Shown: piece after piece, positions 16,217 to 24,877 of the stretch
Position numbering within the stretch: position 1 is the stretch's first letter
How the letters are laid out: each line of letters begins with the position of its first letter
Assembly (NCBI GenBank): GCA_040005095.1
Contig: JBDTZN010000005.1
Span: 1 to 63,530 of the forward strand
Direction of reading: 5' to 3'
Source: UBA5186 sp040005095
Lineage (GTDB): Bacteria > Actinomycetota > Thermoleophilia > Gaiellales > Gaiellaceae
Length of the DNA: 63,530 nucleotides
Notes under the pieces: model-generated
What the model was told of the DNA's origin: nothing
Database searches by the model: none
Seen by the model: the letters and a program-made list of their open reading frames with translations, nothing else
Translations under genes and position numbers: made by a program

Positions 16217-16282
16217 TTAAGGGTGCGGAACGACGAGTACGGCGATCGTCAGCAGGCCGAACACGGTGACGAGGAAGCGCAT
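16217..16282 (-). CDS. Possible 21-residue leader peptide ahead of the MFS-rml operon
   Basis: An ATG at 16282 opens a 21-codon frame ending in TAA at 16217, 21 bases before the transporter start. The peptide begins MRFLVTVFGLL and is strongly hydrophobic throughout. The ribosome site is weak. It could be a small membrane peptide or an upstream reading frame that affects translation of the transporter, or chance. There is no homology evidence available here. Confidence 0.3.
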   Translation of the reverse strand: MRFLVTVFGLLTIAVLVVPHP

Positions 16283-16374
16283 ATCTCGAGCCTACGGCCC
16301 GCCTATTGGTTCACGGTGAATCCGGTGTAAGGAATTTGGATCGACCGGTCGTTTCAGACGCGCAGTCGGCGAAG

Positions 16375-16416
16375 CCGGCTGCGCTGAGGCGACATCGCGA
16401 GCGACGTCGCAGCCGG
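16375..16416. promoter_or_regulatory. Hairpin-forming inverted repeat in the leader of the methyltransferase gene
   Basis: Bases 16375-16383 (ccggctgcg) pair perfectly with 16408-16416 (cgcagccgg) across a 24-base loop. The hairpin sits 24 bases before the GTG at 16441. A similar short sequence occurs on both sides: gtgtaaggaattt near 16325 and gtgttaggaattc near 16425; the second acts as the ribosome site region. It may be a terminator, attenuator or protein site. Confidence 0.4.
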
Positions 16417-16440
16417 TTGGTCCCGTGTTAGGAATTCGTT

Positions 16441-17556
16441 GTGGATGTCACGCATTACTTCGAGGAAGGCCTGTCACGCGCCGTCCTGTCGAAGCCGCGC
16501 AAGGAGAGTGCGTACACACGCGTTAGCGTCAAGCCGGTGCGGATCGACGACGAGCTGCGCTACCAGTTCGAGTACCTCCAGGGCGTCCAGGCGACCCACG
16601 CCAACCTCCTTCCGAATGAAGCGGCGTCGGCGCTGGCGCAGCTCGTCCGGCGCGACTTCCGCCAGGCCCTCATCCAGACTCCCGAGCACGACTACCAGGT
16701 GCTCGACGGCGAGAAGGTGCTCCGCCGGCCGCCGACCGCGAAGCCGGTCGAGCTCGAGCACGATCGCCGCAAGCAGTACCTGATCCCCGAGGGGGCTCCG
16801 GTTCCGTTCCTCGTCGAGCTCGGCGTGATGACTCGCGACGGGAAGGTTCGGGCCCAGCGCTACGACAAGTTCCGCCAGGTCAACCGGTTCCTGGAGCTCG
16901 TGGACGACGCCGTGCCGCAGCTTCCGCGCGACCGCCGGCTCCGAGTCGTCGATTTCGGCTCGGGCAAGTCGTATCTCACCTTCGCGTTGCACCATTTGCT
17001 CGTCGAGCTGCGCGGACTCGACGTCGAGATCGTCGGGCTCGACCTGAAGGAGGACGTGATCGCCCGCTGCGACGCCCTGGCGCGCAAGCTCGGCTACGAC
17101 CGTCTGCGCTTCGAGGTCGGCGACATCGCGCTGTACGAAGGGGTGGACTCGGCGGATCTCGTCGTCTCGCTCCACGCCTGCGACACGGCGACCGACGCCG
17201 CGCTCGAGAAGGCGGTCCGCTGGGGCGCCGAGGTCATCCTCGCCGCTCCATGCTGCCAGCACGAGCTGCTCGGGCAGATCTCCGACGAGTCGCTCACGCC
17301 GCTGCTGCGCCACGGCATCCTCAAGGAGCGCTTCGCGGCGCTCGTCACCGACGCCGCGCGCGCGGAGCTGCTCGAGCGCGCCGGCTACGACGTGCAGGTA
17401 CTGGAGTTCGTCGACCTCGAGCACACCGCCAAGAACCTGCTCATCCGCGCGGTGAAAACCGGGCGAACGGGGAACGGTAGGGCGTACGACGAGTTCAAGC
17501 AGCGCCTCGGCATCGAGCCGTACCTCGAGCGGGCGCTCCGAGAGGAGACCACGTGA
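16441..17556 (+). CDS. Class I SAM-dependent methyltransferase, METTL25/PF13679-like
   Basis: The 371-residue cytoplasmic protein has an N-terminal region of about 155 residues and then a Rossmann methyltransferase domain. The SAM site is LRVVDFGSGKSYLTFALHHLL, an FGxGKxYLT variant typical of the PF13679 group, followed by VEIVGLDLKEDVIARCDALA. VVSLHACDTATDAAL and a Cys-Cys-rich AAPCCQHELLGQ segment come next, both conserved in this group. Bacterial members have no settled substrate; RNA is likely by analogy. The start is GTG 16441, with aggaat 8 bases before it. The following small membrane protein overlaps its stop as GTGA. Confidence 0.82.
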   Translation: MDVTHYFEEGLSRAVLSKPRKESAYTRVSVKPVRIDDELRYQFEYLQGVQATHANLLPNEAASALAQLVRRDFRQALIQTPEHDYQVLDGEKVLRRPPTAKPVELEHDRRKQYLIPEGAPVPFLVELGVMTRDGKVRAQRYDKFRQVNRFLELVDDAVPQLPRDRRLRVVDFGSGKSYLTFALHHLLVELRGLDVEIVGLDLKEDVIARCDALARKLGYDRLRFEVGDIALYEGVDSADLVVSLHACDTATDAALEKAVRWGAEVILAAPCCQHELLGQISDESLTPLLRHGILKERFAALVTDAARAELLERAGYDVQVLEFVDLEHTAKNLLIRAVKTGRTGNGRAYDEFKQRLGIEPYLERALREETT

Positions 17557-17759
17557 CCGACGAGCGAGAGATCCAGCACGAGCCTCAGGTGCTCGAAGGC
17601 GACGACGACGTTCCGCGCCAGCCGGCGCCGCCGCTCGACCCGTATACACCCGAGCCGGGCCCGCGCGCCGGAGAAGAGCGCGCCTTCAGCGTGATGCGAC
17701 TGGCCTGGATCCCCGTGCTGATCGCAATCGCGATCGTCGTCTGGGCCGCTCTTCGCTAG
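17553..17759 (+). CDS. Small single-pass membrane protein, unknown function
   Basis: The 68-residue product has a charged, Pro-rich N-terminal part (EIQHEPQVLEGDDDVPRQP) and one C-terminal membrane segment (AWIPVLIAIAIVVWAAL), so it should be an N-in tail-anchored type protein. I do not recognise a family. The GTG start overlaps the preceding methyltransferase stop (GTGA), which supports real translation. Confidence 0.6.
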   Translation: MTDEREIQHEPQVLEGDDDVPRQPAPPLDPYTPEPGPRAGEERAFSVMRLAWIPVLIAIAIVVWAALR

Positions 17760-17803
17760 CAGGAGGGACAGGCAAAACCCCGAGAGCGGCGTACTGTGAG
17801 CCA

Positions 17804-18244
17804 GTGAGTAAGCGACGAGACATCGAGCATGCGGCCGAGGAGATCGAGCAGCTCTTCGCCGACCTCTGGCAGGTCTTCCCCTTCTCGGGCTTGCGTCGCG
17901 GGTTTCGGCCGCAGATCGACTGCTTCCGGACGGAGGATCCGTCGAGCCTCACGGTCGTGGTCGACCTCGCCGGCGTCGATCCCTCGGGGGTGCACGTGAT
18001 CGCGTCCGGGCGCGCGCTCGTGATCGCGGGCGAGCGCCCCCGGCCGAAGCCCGGCGGCCAGGTCTACGAGCAGATGGAGATCGACTACGGCGCCTTCGAG
18101 CGCCACGTCTCGCTGTCGGTGCCGGTCGACGTCGCGGCGGCGGAGGCGCACTACGAGAACGGCTTCCTGACCATTGTGCTGCCCCTGGCGCCGAGTCCCG
18201 CCCCCGACGTGCGCGTGGCGATCGAGATCCGGAGAAGAACGTGA
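17804..18244 (+). CDS. Hsp20/alpha-crystallin small heat shock protein
   Basis: The 146-residue protein has an N-terminal helix-rich arm (residues 1-38) and an alpha-crystallin domain (about 40-135). Markers are PQIDCFRTEDPSSLTVVVDLAGVD, VIASGRALVIAGERP, YEQMEIDYGAFERHVSLSVPVDV and the conserved ENGFLTIVLPL. It holds unfolding proteins for refolding or degradation. Its last bases overlap the start of lon (GTGA), so chaperone and protease are made together. No HAIR or CIRCE element is evident in the 44 bases upstream. Confidence 0.9.
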   Translation: MSKRRDIEHAAEEIEQLFADLWQVFPFSGLRRGFRPQIDCFRTEDPSSLTVVVDLAGVDPSGVHVIASGRALVIAGERPRPKPGGQVYEQMEIDYGAFERHVSLSVPVDVAAAEAHYENGFLTIVLPLAPSPAPDVRVAIEIRRRT

Positions 18245-20649
18245 CCGAACTGCTTCCGGAAAACCCGGTGGCCGGCGACATCGAGGTCCCGAGCAGGCTC
18301 GCCGTCCTGCCCCTCAAGGAGACGGTTGTCTTCCCCGAGTCGATGACGCCGCTCGCGATCGGCCAGGAGCGCTCGGTGCGGCTGATCGAGGACGTGATGG
18401 CCGGCGCGCGCGTGCTCGCCCTCGTCACGGTCCGCGACCCGGAGCTCGAGATTCCCGGCTGGGACGACCTGTACGAGGTCGGAACCGCGGCGATCATCCA
18501 TAAGCTGATTCGCGTCCCCGACGGGACGCTGCGCGTCCTCGTCCAGGGGCTGAACCGAATCCGCGCGGAGGAATGCGTCCAGACCGATCCCTACCTCGTG
18601 GGCGAGTTCGGGCCGGTGCCGGACGTGACGGCCGAGAGCGCCGAGGTTGAGGCGCTGACTCGAAACGTCCAGGGACTCTTCGCGCGGATCATCGCGCTCG
18701 TCCCGTATCTGCCCGAGGAGCTCGAGATCGCGGCGGCCAACGTCGACAACCCGAGCGCGCTCTGCCACCTCGTCGCCTCGACGCTGCGGCTGAAGACCGA
18801 GGAGAAACAGGCGCTGCTCGAAGAGGAGAACGTCGAGGCGCGCCTGCGCCACGTCTCGGTGATCCTGAACCGCGAGCTCGAGGTCTTCGAGCTGGGCTCG
18901 CGCATCCAGTCGCAGGTGCAGTCCGAGATGGAGAAGGGCCAGCGCGAGTTCTTCCTCCGCCAGCAGATGAAGGCGATCCAGGACGAGCTCGGCGAGGGCG
19001 ACCCAGAGGCAGCGGAGATCAACGAGCTCCGTGAGCAGATGGCGCAGCTCGAGTTGCCCGAGGACGTCCGAAAGGCCGCCGAGCGCGAGCTCTCGCGGCT
19101 CGAGAAGCTGCCGTCAGCCGCGGCCGAGTACGGCGTCATCCGCACGTACCTCGACTGGATCCTGACGCTGCCCTGGGGGAAGACCACCAAGGACAACCTC
19201 GACCTCGACGCGGCCCGCACGACGCTCGACGAGGACCACTTCGACCTCGAAAAGGTCAAGGACCGGATCATCGAGTACCTCGCCGTCTCCAAGCTCAAAA
19301 ACGACCTCTCCGGGCCGATCCTCTGCTTCGTCGGCCCGCCCGGCGTGGGCAAGACGTCGCTCGGGCAGTCGATCGCGCGCACCGTCGAGCGCAAGTTCGT
19401 GCGGATGTCGGTCGGAGGCGTCCGCGACGAGGCTGAGATCCGCGGCCATCGGCGCACCTACATCGGCGCGATGCCGGGCACGATCATCCGCTCGCTGCGC
19501 GACGCCGAGTCGATGAACCCGGTGATCCTGATCGACGAGATCGACAAGATGGGCTCGGACTTCCGCGGCGACCCGTCGAGCGCGATGCTGGAGGTGCTCG
19601 ACCCAGAGCAGAACAAGGCGTTCCGCGACCACTACCTCGACCTGCCGTTCGACCTCTCGCGCGTGCTGTTCATCTGCACCGCGAACCAGCTCGACACGAT
19701 CCCGCCTGCGCTCCTCGACCGGATGGACGTGATCCAGCTCTCCGGCTACACCGAGGACGAGAAGCTCGGGATCGCCAAGCGCTACCTCGTCCCCAAGCAA
19801 CTCGAGGCGAACGGGCTCCAGCGCGGGCAGCTCGCGTTCAACCAGCGCGCGCTGCAGATGGTGATCCGCGAGTACACCCGCGAGGCCGGGGTCCGGAACT
19901 GCGAGCGGCGGATCGCCGAGATCTGCCGTAAGGCCGCGACGCAGATCGCCAAGGGCCGCGCGAAGAAGCTTCGCGTCGACGAGAAGCGCGTGCGGGAGTG
20001 GCTCGGCGCACCGCGGTTCCCCGACGAGGTGCGCAAGCGCACAGCCGACCCAGGAGTCGCGACCGGCCTCGCGGTCACGGCCGTGGGCGGCGACGTGCTG
20101 TTCTTCGAAGCGACGGCCTATCCGGGCGAGGGCAAGCTCGTCGTGACCGGTCAGCTCGGCGAGGTGATGCAGGAGTCGGCGCAGGCGGCGCTCTCATGGG
20201 TGCGGGCGCACGCGGTGCAACTCGGGATCGAGCCGGATTGGTTCTCGCGCCATGACGTGCACGTCCACGTGCCCGCCGGTGCCGTGCCGAAGGACGGACC
20301 GTCGGCGGGAGTCACGATGGCGACCGCGATCGTCTCGCTCGTGACCAACCGTCCCGTCTCGGACGACGTCGCGATGACCGGCGAGATCACGCTCACAGGT
20401 CAGGTGCTGCCGGTCGGCGGGGTGCGCGAGAAGGTCCTCGCGGCGCGGCGGATCGGCGTCCACACCGTGATCGTCCCGAAGGAGAACGAGCCCGACCTCG
20501 AGGAGCTCCCGAAGAAGGTGCGCGAAGGGCTCGAGTTCGTGCTCGCCTCCACCATCGGCGAGGTGCTCGACACCGCCCTGAACGGGAAGCGCGCACCGCG
20601 GCGACTACGCCCGGCCCGAGCCGGCCGTCAGGCTGCTAGTCGAGCCTGA
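18241..20649 (+). CDS. lon: ATP-dependent protease La
   Basis: The 802-residue protein matches full-length bacterial Lon. Residues about 17-210 are the LonN substrate-binding domain (LAVLPLKETVVFPESMTPL). Then come a coiled helical region (ELGSRIQSQVQSEMEKGQRE), an AAA+ module with Walker A GPPGVGKTS (Lys371) and Walker B ILIDEIDKMG, and the proteolytic domain with the Ser688-Lys731 dyad in PKDGPSAGVT and GGVREKVLAA. The dyad spacing of 43 equals that of E. coli Lon. It degrades damaged and regulatory proteins in the cytosol. It is coupled to hsp20 upstream and overlaps the convergent lipoprotein gene by 14 bases. Confidence 0.97.
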   Translation: MTELLPENPVAGDIEVPSRLAVLPLKETVVFPESMTPLAIGQERSVRLIEDVMAGARVLALVTVRDPELEIPGWDDLYEVGTAAIIHKLIRVPDGTLRVLVQGLNRIRAEECVQTDPYLVGEFGPVPDVTAESAEVEALTRNVQGLFARIIALVPYLPEELEIAAANVDNPSALCHLVASTLRLKTEEKQALLEEENVEARLRHVSVILNRELEVFELGSRIQSQVQSEMEKGQREFFLRQQMKAIQDELGEGDPEAAEINELREQMAQLELPEDVRKAAERELSRLEKLPSAAAEYGVIRTYLDWILTLPWGKTTKDNLDLDAARTTLDEDHFDLEKVKDRIIEYLAVSKLKNDLSGPILCFVGPPGVGKTSLGQSIARTVERKFVRMSVGGVRDEAEIRGHRRTYIGAMPGTIIRSLRDAESMNPVILIDEIDKMGSDFRGDPSSAMLEVLDPEQNKAFRDHYLDLPFDLSRVLFICTANQLDTIPPALLDRMDVIQLSGYTEDEKLGIAKRYLVPKQLEANGLQRGQLAFNQRALQMVIREYTREAGVRNCERRIAEICRKAATQIAKGRAKKLRVDEKRVREWLGAPRFPDEVRKRTADPGVATGLAVTAVGGDVLFFEATAYPGEGKLVVTGQLGEVMQESAQAALSWVRAHAVQLGIEPDWFSRHDVHVHVPAGAVPKDGPSAGVTMATAIVSLVTNRPVSDDVAMTGEITLTGQVLPVGGVREKVLAARRIGVHTVIVPKENEPDLEELPKKVREGLEFVLASTIGEVLDTALNGKRAPRRLRPARAGRQAASRA

Positions 20650-21160
20650 AGCTCGACCGGAAGTCGCGGCAGGCCGAGTCGTCGCCGGAGAAGCGGCACA
20701 GCAGCTGGTACTCGCGCCGGCCGGCGAAGACGAACGCGATCCGCTCGACGAGTGCGGTCCCACCCCGGGTGAACGCAATGTCGTACGAGCGTGACCGGCG
20801 ACCCGCCAGGACGCCGCCCTCCAGCTTCGCGACGCGCCCGCCGAGCTGACTCGCGAGCTGCGAGGCGACGCGATCGAGCTCCGGCACGGTCTTCTCCCAG
20901 AGCGCCGGCCGGAACTGCCGGCCGAGCGTGAAGACCGTCACTGAGACGAGCTCCTGACCCTTGGCCGCGCTCGTCATCCGAGCCGCGTGAGTCACCCGCC
21001 AGCCGGCGGGAGCGCCGAAGCGATAGCCGTCTCCGGTCACGGATTGCGGCGTGGGCGACGCCGCTCCGCCGCCACATCCCGCCAAGACAAGCGCCAAAAG
21101 GGCTGCGGTCGCCTGTTTGCCCTGGCGGAAGCGGGGTAAAAGTGTCCGTGCAGACAGCAA
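20636..21160 (-). CDS. Putative lipoprotein of unknown function
   Basis: From a TTG at 21160 the product is 174 residues. It starts MLSARTLLPRFRQGKQ, then a hydrophobic stretch ending in a lipobox LVLAGC with the lipidated Cys at residue 29, then GGGAASPTPQ. The mature part (GDGYRFGAPAGWRVTHAARM, and RSRSYDIAFTRGGTALVERI further on) resembles PsbP/DUF1795-type small beta-alpha domains seen on exported proteins. The frame stays open upstream to 21268 but there it overlaps the divergent gene and has no signal sequence, so I prefer the TTG. It ends inside lon's 3' end. Confidence 0.65.
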   Translation of the reverse strand: MLSARTLLPRFRQGKQATAALLALVLAGCGGGAASPTPQSVTGDGYRFGAPAGWRVTHAARMTSAAKGQELVSVTVFTLGRQFRPALWEKTVPELDRVASQLASQLGGRVAKLEGGVLAGRRSRSYDIAFTRGGTALVERIAFVFAGRREYQLLCRFSGDDSACRDFRSSFRLD

Positions 21161-21176
21161 ACGAAAGGAAATCCGA

Positions 21177-21623
21177 ATGGCCAAGACCAAGGACAAGGTG
21201 ATCGATCGCGCCGGCGACGTGAAGCCGTACATCGATCGCGCGATGCATGACGAGGATTTGCGCGACAACGTGATGACGGCGTTCGCAGCCGCGCGAGAAG
21301 TCTACGACGAGCTGCTCGGCAACCGCGGCGTCACGACGGTCGCCAAGCGCGTCGCGACCGACAAGGACATGCAGGACAACCTGAAGAAGGCGCTCGACGA
21401 GCTGCGTCAGGCAGCCGACCGGGTCCAGGGCAAGAAGGACCACGGCGGACGCAACTCGACGCTCCTGCTCGCCGGAATCACGCTCGGGATCCTCTTCAAC
21501 CCGATGACCGGCCCGCAGACGCGCAAGTGGGTTTCCGACAAGATCTTCGGCTCGAGCGACGACTTCACGTACAGCGGCGACGGCTCCACCACCGGGAGCG
21601 GCTCCGGCTCGAACGGCTCCTAG
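21177..21623 (+). CDS. Small protein with one hydrophobic segment (YtxH-like), unknown function
   Basis: The 148-residue protein begins MAKTKDKVIDRAGDVKPYID after a clear AAAGGAA ribosome site. It is rich in charged helices up to residue 90, has a hydrophobic patch NSTLLLAGITLGILFNP, then KWVSDKIFG and a Gly/Ser tail. Similar small Lys-rich proteins are called YtxH-like or general-stress proteins; I have no firm family. Its stop abuts the convergent M23 peptidase stop with no gap. Confidence 0.6.
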   Translation: MAKTKDKVIDRAGDVKPYIDRAMHDEDLRDNVMTAFAAAREVYDELLGNRGVTTVAKRVATDKDMQDNLKKALDELRQAADRVQGKKDHGGRNSTLLLAGITLGILFNPMTGPQTRKWVSDKIFGSSDDFTYSGDGSTTGSGSGSNGS

Positions 21624-23138
21624 CTACGACCTGTGCCTGGCGGCAGCGCTGGCCGCAGCCGCCGGGCCGGTCTGACTCGGGGGGCGAGGCGCTTGCAGGA
21701 TGCCGCCCTCGCCCTCGTGCCTGACCGGAGCCAGCGCACGCTTGAGCGAGTCGGGCTCGAGCCCGCTTGCGCTGGAGATGTCCCGGACCTGCAGGAGGAT
21801 CGCTCCGGGCTGAGGCGCGCGCGAGTTCGCGTTCGGTGTGGGCGCCCAGCCCTCCGCCGCCGAGAAGCGCACGTCCTGAAGGTGCTGCCACGCCAGCAGG
21901 TAGCCCGTCGGGTCGACGGCGCCGTTATAGCCGTACCCGAGGAACTGCACCGGATGGACCTCGAAGTGGAGGTGGTACGGCGTCCCCTGCGCGTCGCCTG
22001 AGTTGCCGACGAAGCCCACCACGTCACCGGCCCGCACGTGGGCGCCGTTCACCGCGAGCGGCGAGTACGCGGAGAGATGCGCGTAGTAGAACTGGTTGCC
22101 GACGCTGTCGCGGAGCCAGAGCCGGTAGCCGCCCACGTCGTTCCAGCCGACCGAGAAGACGGTGCCGGTCGCGACCGCAAGGATGGGCGCACCGAGCGGC
22201 GCGAAGATGTCGTCTCCGTGGTGCCAGCCGCCGCTGACGTCTCCGCGAGGCGCGCCGAAGGTGTCCACGAACGAATAAGGGCCGAAGACCGGGAAGACGT
22301 AGCCGCCGGCCTTCAGCTTGGGATGTGAGCCGGGGGGAGGCGAGCTTCCGAGCGGGGGCAGCGGGATCCCGTTCGCCGGGGGCTCCGGGGGCCTCAGGGT
22401 CCCATTCGGCGCCTTCCCGCCAGGCTTGACCGGCTTCGGTGGCGCCGGCGACTTCACGGGACTCGCGGCCTTCCCGGTCGGCGCGACGACCTCGACCTCG
22501 ACGAATCCGATCTGGACGGTCGTCCCGGCCGGCACGCCGTTGTGGTCCGCGGTCACGTGCGCCTCGATTCCGGTGACGTAGCCGAGGTAGCTCGAGGTCG
22601 TCTGCTGGGTCGCGCCCTGCCCGAGGATGATCGCGTAGCCCCAGTCGCCGAGCTGGATCGTGCCCGCGCTCGACGAGACGGTTTGGCCGAATACCGTCAG
22701 CCCGGTGACGCTGACGCCGGGGAAATCGCCCGAAGCGGAGCCCTGCTTCGCGGTCGCCTCGGCTTTGACCACGACGCTCGCGACCGTGAGATCGCCGCCG
22801 AATAGCGAGATGTCCGAGATCGTGAGCGACGCGCTGGCGTTGGCCGTCGTGTCGGTGTCGGCGGACAGGTAGGCGTTGCCGGAGGCGGTGCTGACGATCG
22901 TGCCGGAGGTGAACGGGCCGATGAAACCTGCGGTCTGCGGCGGTGCGGAGATCTCCTGTGTCCCGGAGACCGTCCCCGAGCTCTCGACGATCCGGACGCC
23001 CCACGCGTGCGCGGCCGCGCTACCGGGAGCCGCGCTGGAGCCGACGCCGGCGGGAGCAGATCCCGCGGCGAGCACCAGGACGGACGCCAGGACGACCGGG
23101 ACCCGCTTGAACACGCGGCCCATTATGCAGCCCTTCAC
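21624..23138 (-). CDS. Secreted M23 (LytM-type) metallopeptidase
   Basis: The 504-residue protein has a signal peptide (MGRVFKRVPVVLASVLVLAAG, starting at an ATG at 23123; ATG 23138 is the stated longer start). Residues about 50-220 are a beta-rich region, followed by a Pro/Lys linker (SPAPPKPVKPGGKAPNG). The M23 domain spans about 285-410: zinc ligands in GGWHHGDDIFAPLGAPI (H-x3-D) and YHLHFEVHP (HxH), plus YYAHLSAY. It probably cleaves peptidoglycan peptides or binds wall as part of an activator. A 90-residue C-terminal tail (GWAPTPNANSRAP onward) is not typical of the family. Confidence 0.9.
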   Translation of the reverse strand: MKGCIMGRVFKRVPVVLASVLVLAAGSAPAGVGSSAAPGSAAAHAWGVRIVESSGTVSGTQEISAPPQTAGFIGPFTSGTIVSTASGNAYLSADTDTTANASASLTISDISLFGGDLTVASVVVKAEATAKQGSASGDFPGVSVTGLTVFGQTVSSSAGTIQLGDWGYAIILGQGATQQTTSSYLGYVTGIEAHVTADHNGVPAGTTVQIGFVEVEVVAPTGKAASPVKSPAPPKPVKPGGKAPNGTLRPPEPPANGIPLPPLGSSPPPGSHPKLKAGGYVFPVFGPYSFVDTFGAPRGDVSGGWHHGDDIFAPLGAPILAVATGTVFSVGWNDVGGYRLWLRDSVGNQFYYAHLSAYSPLAVNGAHVRAGDVVGFVGNSGDAQGTPYHLHFEVHPVQFLGYGYNGAVDPTGYLLAWQHLQDVRFSAAEGWAPTPNANSRAPQPGAILLQVRDISSASGLEPDSLKRALAPVRHEGEGGILQAPRPPSQTGPAAAASAAARHRS

Positions 23139-23170
23139 GGCGCGCGGCGGGATCCCGAGGTGGCTCGTCG

Positions 23171-23560
23171 CTACTTCAGCTGTTCGCGGACGAAGGCGCG
23201 GAAACGTTCCTTCGCGTCCTCGTCCGGGCCGAGCGGCTCTTCGTCGGCGAACCCTGGGTCGTCGGCGATCTCCCGCGCGACCGCGCGCACTTCGGCCGCG
23301 ATCGCCTCGTGGTGAGCGGGATCCTTGAGCAGGACGTCGACCCAGCTCTCCGAGCCATCGTACGGCGGGAAATCGTTGTCGAACAGCAACTGCCCGAGCA
23401 GCAGGCCCACGCGGATATAGGCGAAGGTGCGAAACGCGAGGATTCGCCGCGGCGATCCGATCAGCCGCTGGAGCTCCGGATGCTCCTGCTGGATCTGCTC
23501 GACGATCGAGCCGATCGGCTCGTCGACCAGCGGGAGCCAGATCTCCTCGAGCTCGGCCAC
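23171..23560 (-). CDS. Conserved-looking protein of unknown function
   Basis: The 129-residue, acidic, all-helical-looking product begins MAELEEIWLPLVDEPIGSIV and has no membrane segment or signal. It holds a DNDFPPYDGSESWVDVLL segment with many aromatic and acidic residues. I do not recognise a family. It is read from the minus strand between an M23 peptidase and the trehalose phosphatase gene, with clean codon structure. Confidence 0.6.
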   Translation of the reverse strand: MAELEEIWLPLVDEPIGSIVEQIQQEHPELQRLIGSPRRILAFRTFAYIRVGLLLGQLLFDNDFPPYDGSESWVDVLLKDPAHHEAIAAEVRAVAREIADDPGFADEEPLGPDEDAKERFRAFVREQLK

Positions 23561-23603
23561 AGCTGGAGTCTAAGGCCCGCAGAGACCGCCGTATCCTAGG
23601 CCG

Positions 23604-24317
23604 GTGTCCCGCCAGCCCCTCCTCGACGAGCTCGCCCGCGATCCGATGCGTGCAGCCCTTTGCCTGGACGTGGACGGCGTGCTCGCGCCTATCGTCGAAC
23701 GGCCCGAGGACGCGCGTGTGCCAGAGGAGACGCGGGCCGAGCTAACACGTCTCGCCGCCCGCTACGCGCTCGTCGCGGCGATCAGCGGCCGGGCGTCCGA
23801 CGAGGCCCGGCGAATCGTCGGCGTCCCGACACTCGTCTATGTCGGCTCCCATGGGCTCGAGCTGTCGCCCGACGCAGAGCGTTGGCGCGTCGCGTTGCAG
23901 ATTTTCCTCGCAACCGTCGACTGGCCGGTCGAGAACAAGGGACTGACGGCGTCCGTTCACTACAGGACCGCGGTTGACCAGGCGGCTGCGAAGGCCGCGC
24001 TCGATACGGTGGCCGCACGGGCCGAGCAGGCCGGCCTGCGCGCGCGCTTCGGGCGCAAGGTGCTGGAGATCCTGCCTCCGATCGAGGCCGACAAGGGGAC
24101 GGCGGTCCGCGAAATCCTCTCGGAGCGGGACCTCGGACGCGCGCTCTACGCGGGCGATGACACGACCGACCTCGACGCCTTCACTGCGCTCGACGGGCTG
24201 GAGCTCGGCGTGCGGGTCGCGGTCGCGTCCGCGGAGGGCCCGCCGGAGCTCCGCGGCCGCGCCGACATCGTCGTGGAGGACCCCCGGGAGCTCCTCGAGC
24301 TCCTGAGAGGCCTCTAG
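23604..24317 (+). CDS. otsB: Trehalose-6-phosphate phosphatase
   Basis: The 237-residue HAD-superfamily phosphatase should release trehalose from trehalose-6-phosphate. HAD motif I is ALCLDVDGVLAPI (Asp22, Asp24), followed by AAISGRASDEARRIVG and YVGSHGLEL, the OtsB cap signature VHYRTA, KVLEILPPIEADKGTAVREIL with the conserved Lys, and motif IV YAGDDTTDLDAF. Trehalose is a compatible solute and, in actinobacteria, a glycolipid precursor. No otsA synthase is in the window. The stop shares one base with the start of the Nudix gene. Confidence 0.9.
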   Translation: MSRQPLLDELARDPMRAALCLDVDGVLAPIVERPEDARVPEETRAELTRLAARYALVAAISGRASDEARRIVGVPTLVYVGSHGLELSPDAERWRVALQIFLATVDWPVENKGLTASVHYRTAVDQAAAKAALDTVAARAEQAGLRARFGRKVLEILPPIEADKGTAVREILSERDLGRALYAGDDTTDLDAFTALDGLELGVRVAVASAEGPPELRGRADIVVEDPRELLELLRGL

Positions 24318-24877
24318 TGCACGTCGTCGACGAGGTGCTCGCGCCGCTCCGCGAGCAGTACGGCGACCCTGCGCCTCTCCTGTGGGAGGACGAGGTCAGC
24401 GAGCAGGAGTTCGCGCTCGCCGGGTTCAATCCGCTTCGCCGCCACGACTTCACGTTCTTCGTCTTCAACGGCGAGCGGCTCGCGCTGATCGAGAAGCCTC
24501 AGTACCCGCCGGGGATCTGGCGGCCGCCGGGCGGCGGTGTCCGCCCAGGCGAGGACCTCGTCGAGGGGATCCGCCGCGAGGCGCTGGAGGAGCTCGGCGT
24601 CGAGATCGAGCTCGAGCGCTACCTGGTCGCGAGCGAGGCGCGCTTCCGCTTCGGCGGCGAGGCGATCGAGTGGCGCACACACGTCGTGTCGGCACGGACG
24701 GAGGCGGACGAGCTGGCGGCGCGCGACACTGACGAGATCTCGGCGGCGCGCTGGGGAACGCTGAACGAGCTCGGTGGCCCACTTCGCGAGCGCCTGCTCG
24801 GCACCGGGCGCGCGCTCTGGCGCTACCGCGTGGCGCTGCACGACGCAGCGGCCGCGGTGCTAATCGACCAGCTCTAG
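24317..24877 (+). CDS. Nudix hydrolase
   Basis: The 186-residue protein has a full Nudix box, GGVRPGEDLVEGIRREALEE followed by LGV, matching GX5EX7REUXEEXGU, at about residues 73-96. Such enzymes hydrolyse nucleoside diphosphates linked to other groups; the substrate cannot be read from the sequence. The GTG start at 24317 uses the last base of the otsB TAG. Its 3' end overlaps the convergent HAD gene by 18 bases. Confidence 0.88.
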   Translation: MHVVDEVLAPLREQYGDPAPLLWEDEVSEQEFALAGFNPLRRHDFTFFVFNGERLALIEKPQYPPGIWRPPGGGVRPGEDLVEGIRREALEELGVEIELERYLVASEARFRFGGEAIEWRTHVVSARTEADELAARDTDEISAARWGTLNELGGPLRERLLGTGRALWRYRVALHDAAAAVLIDQL

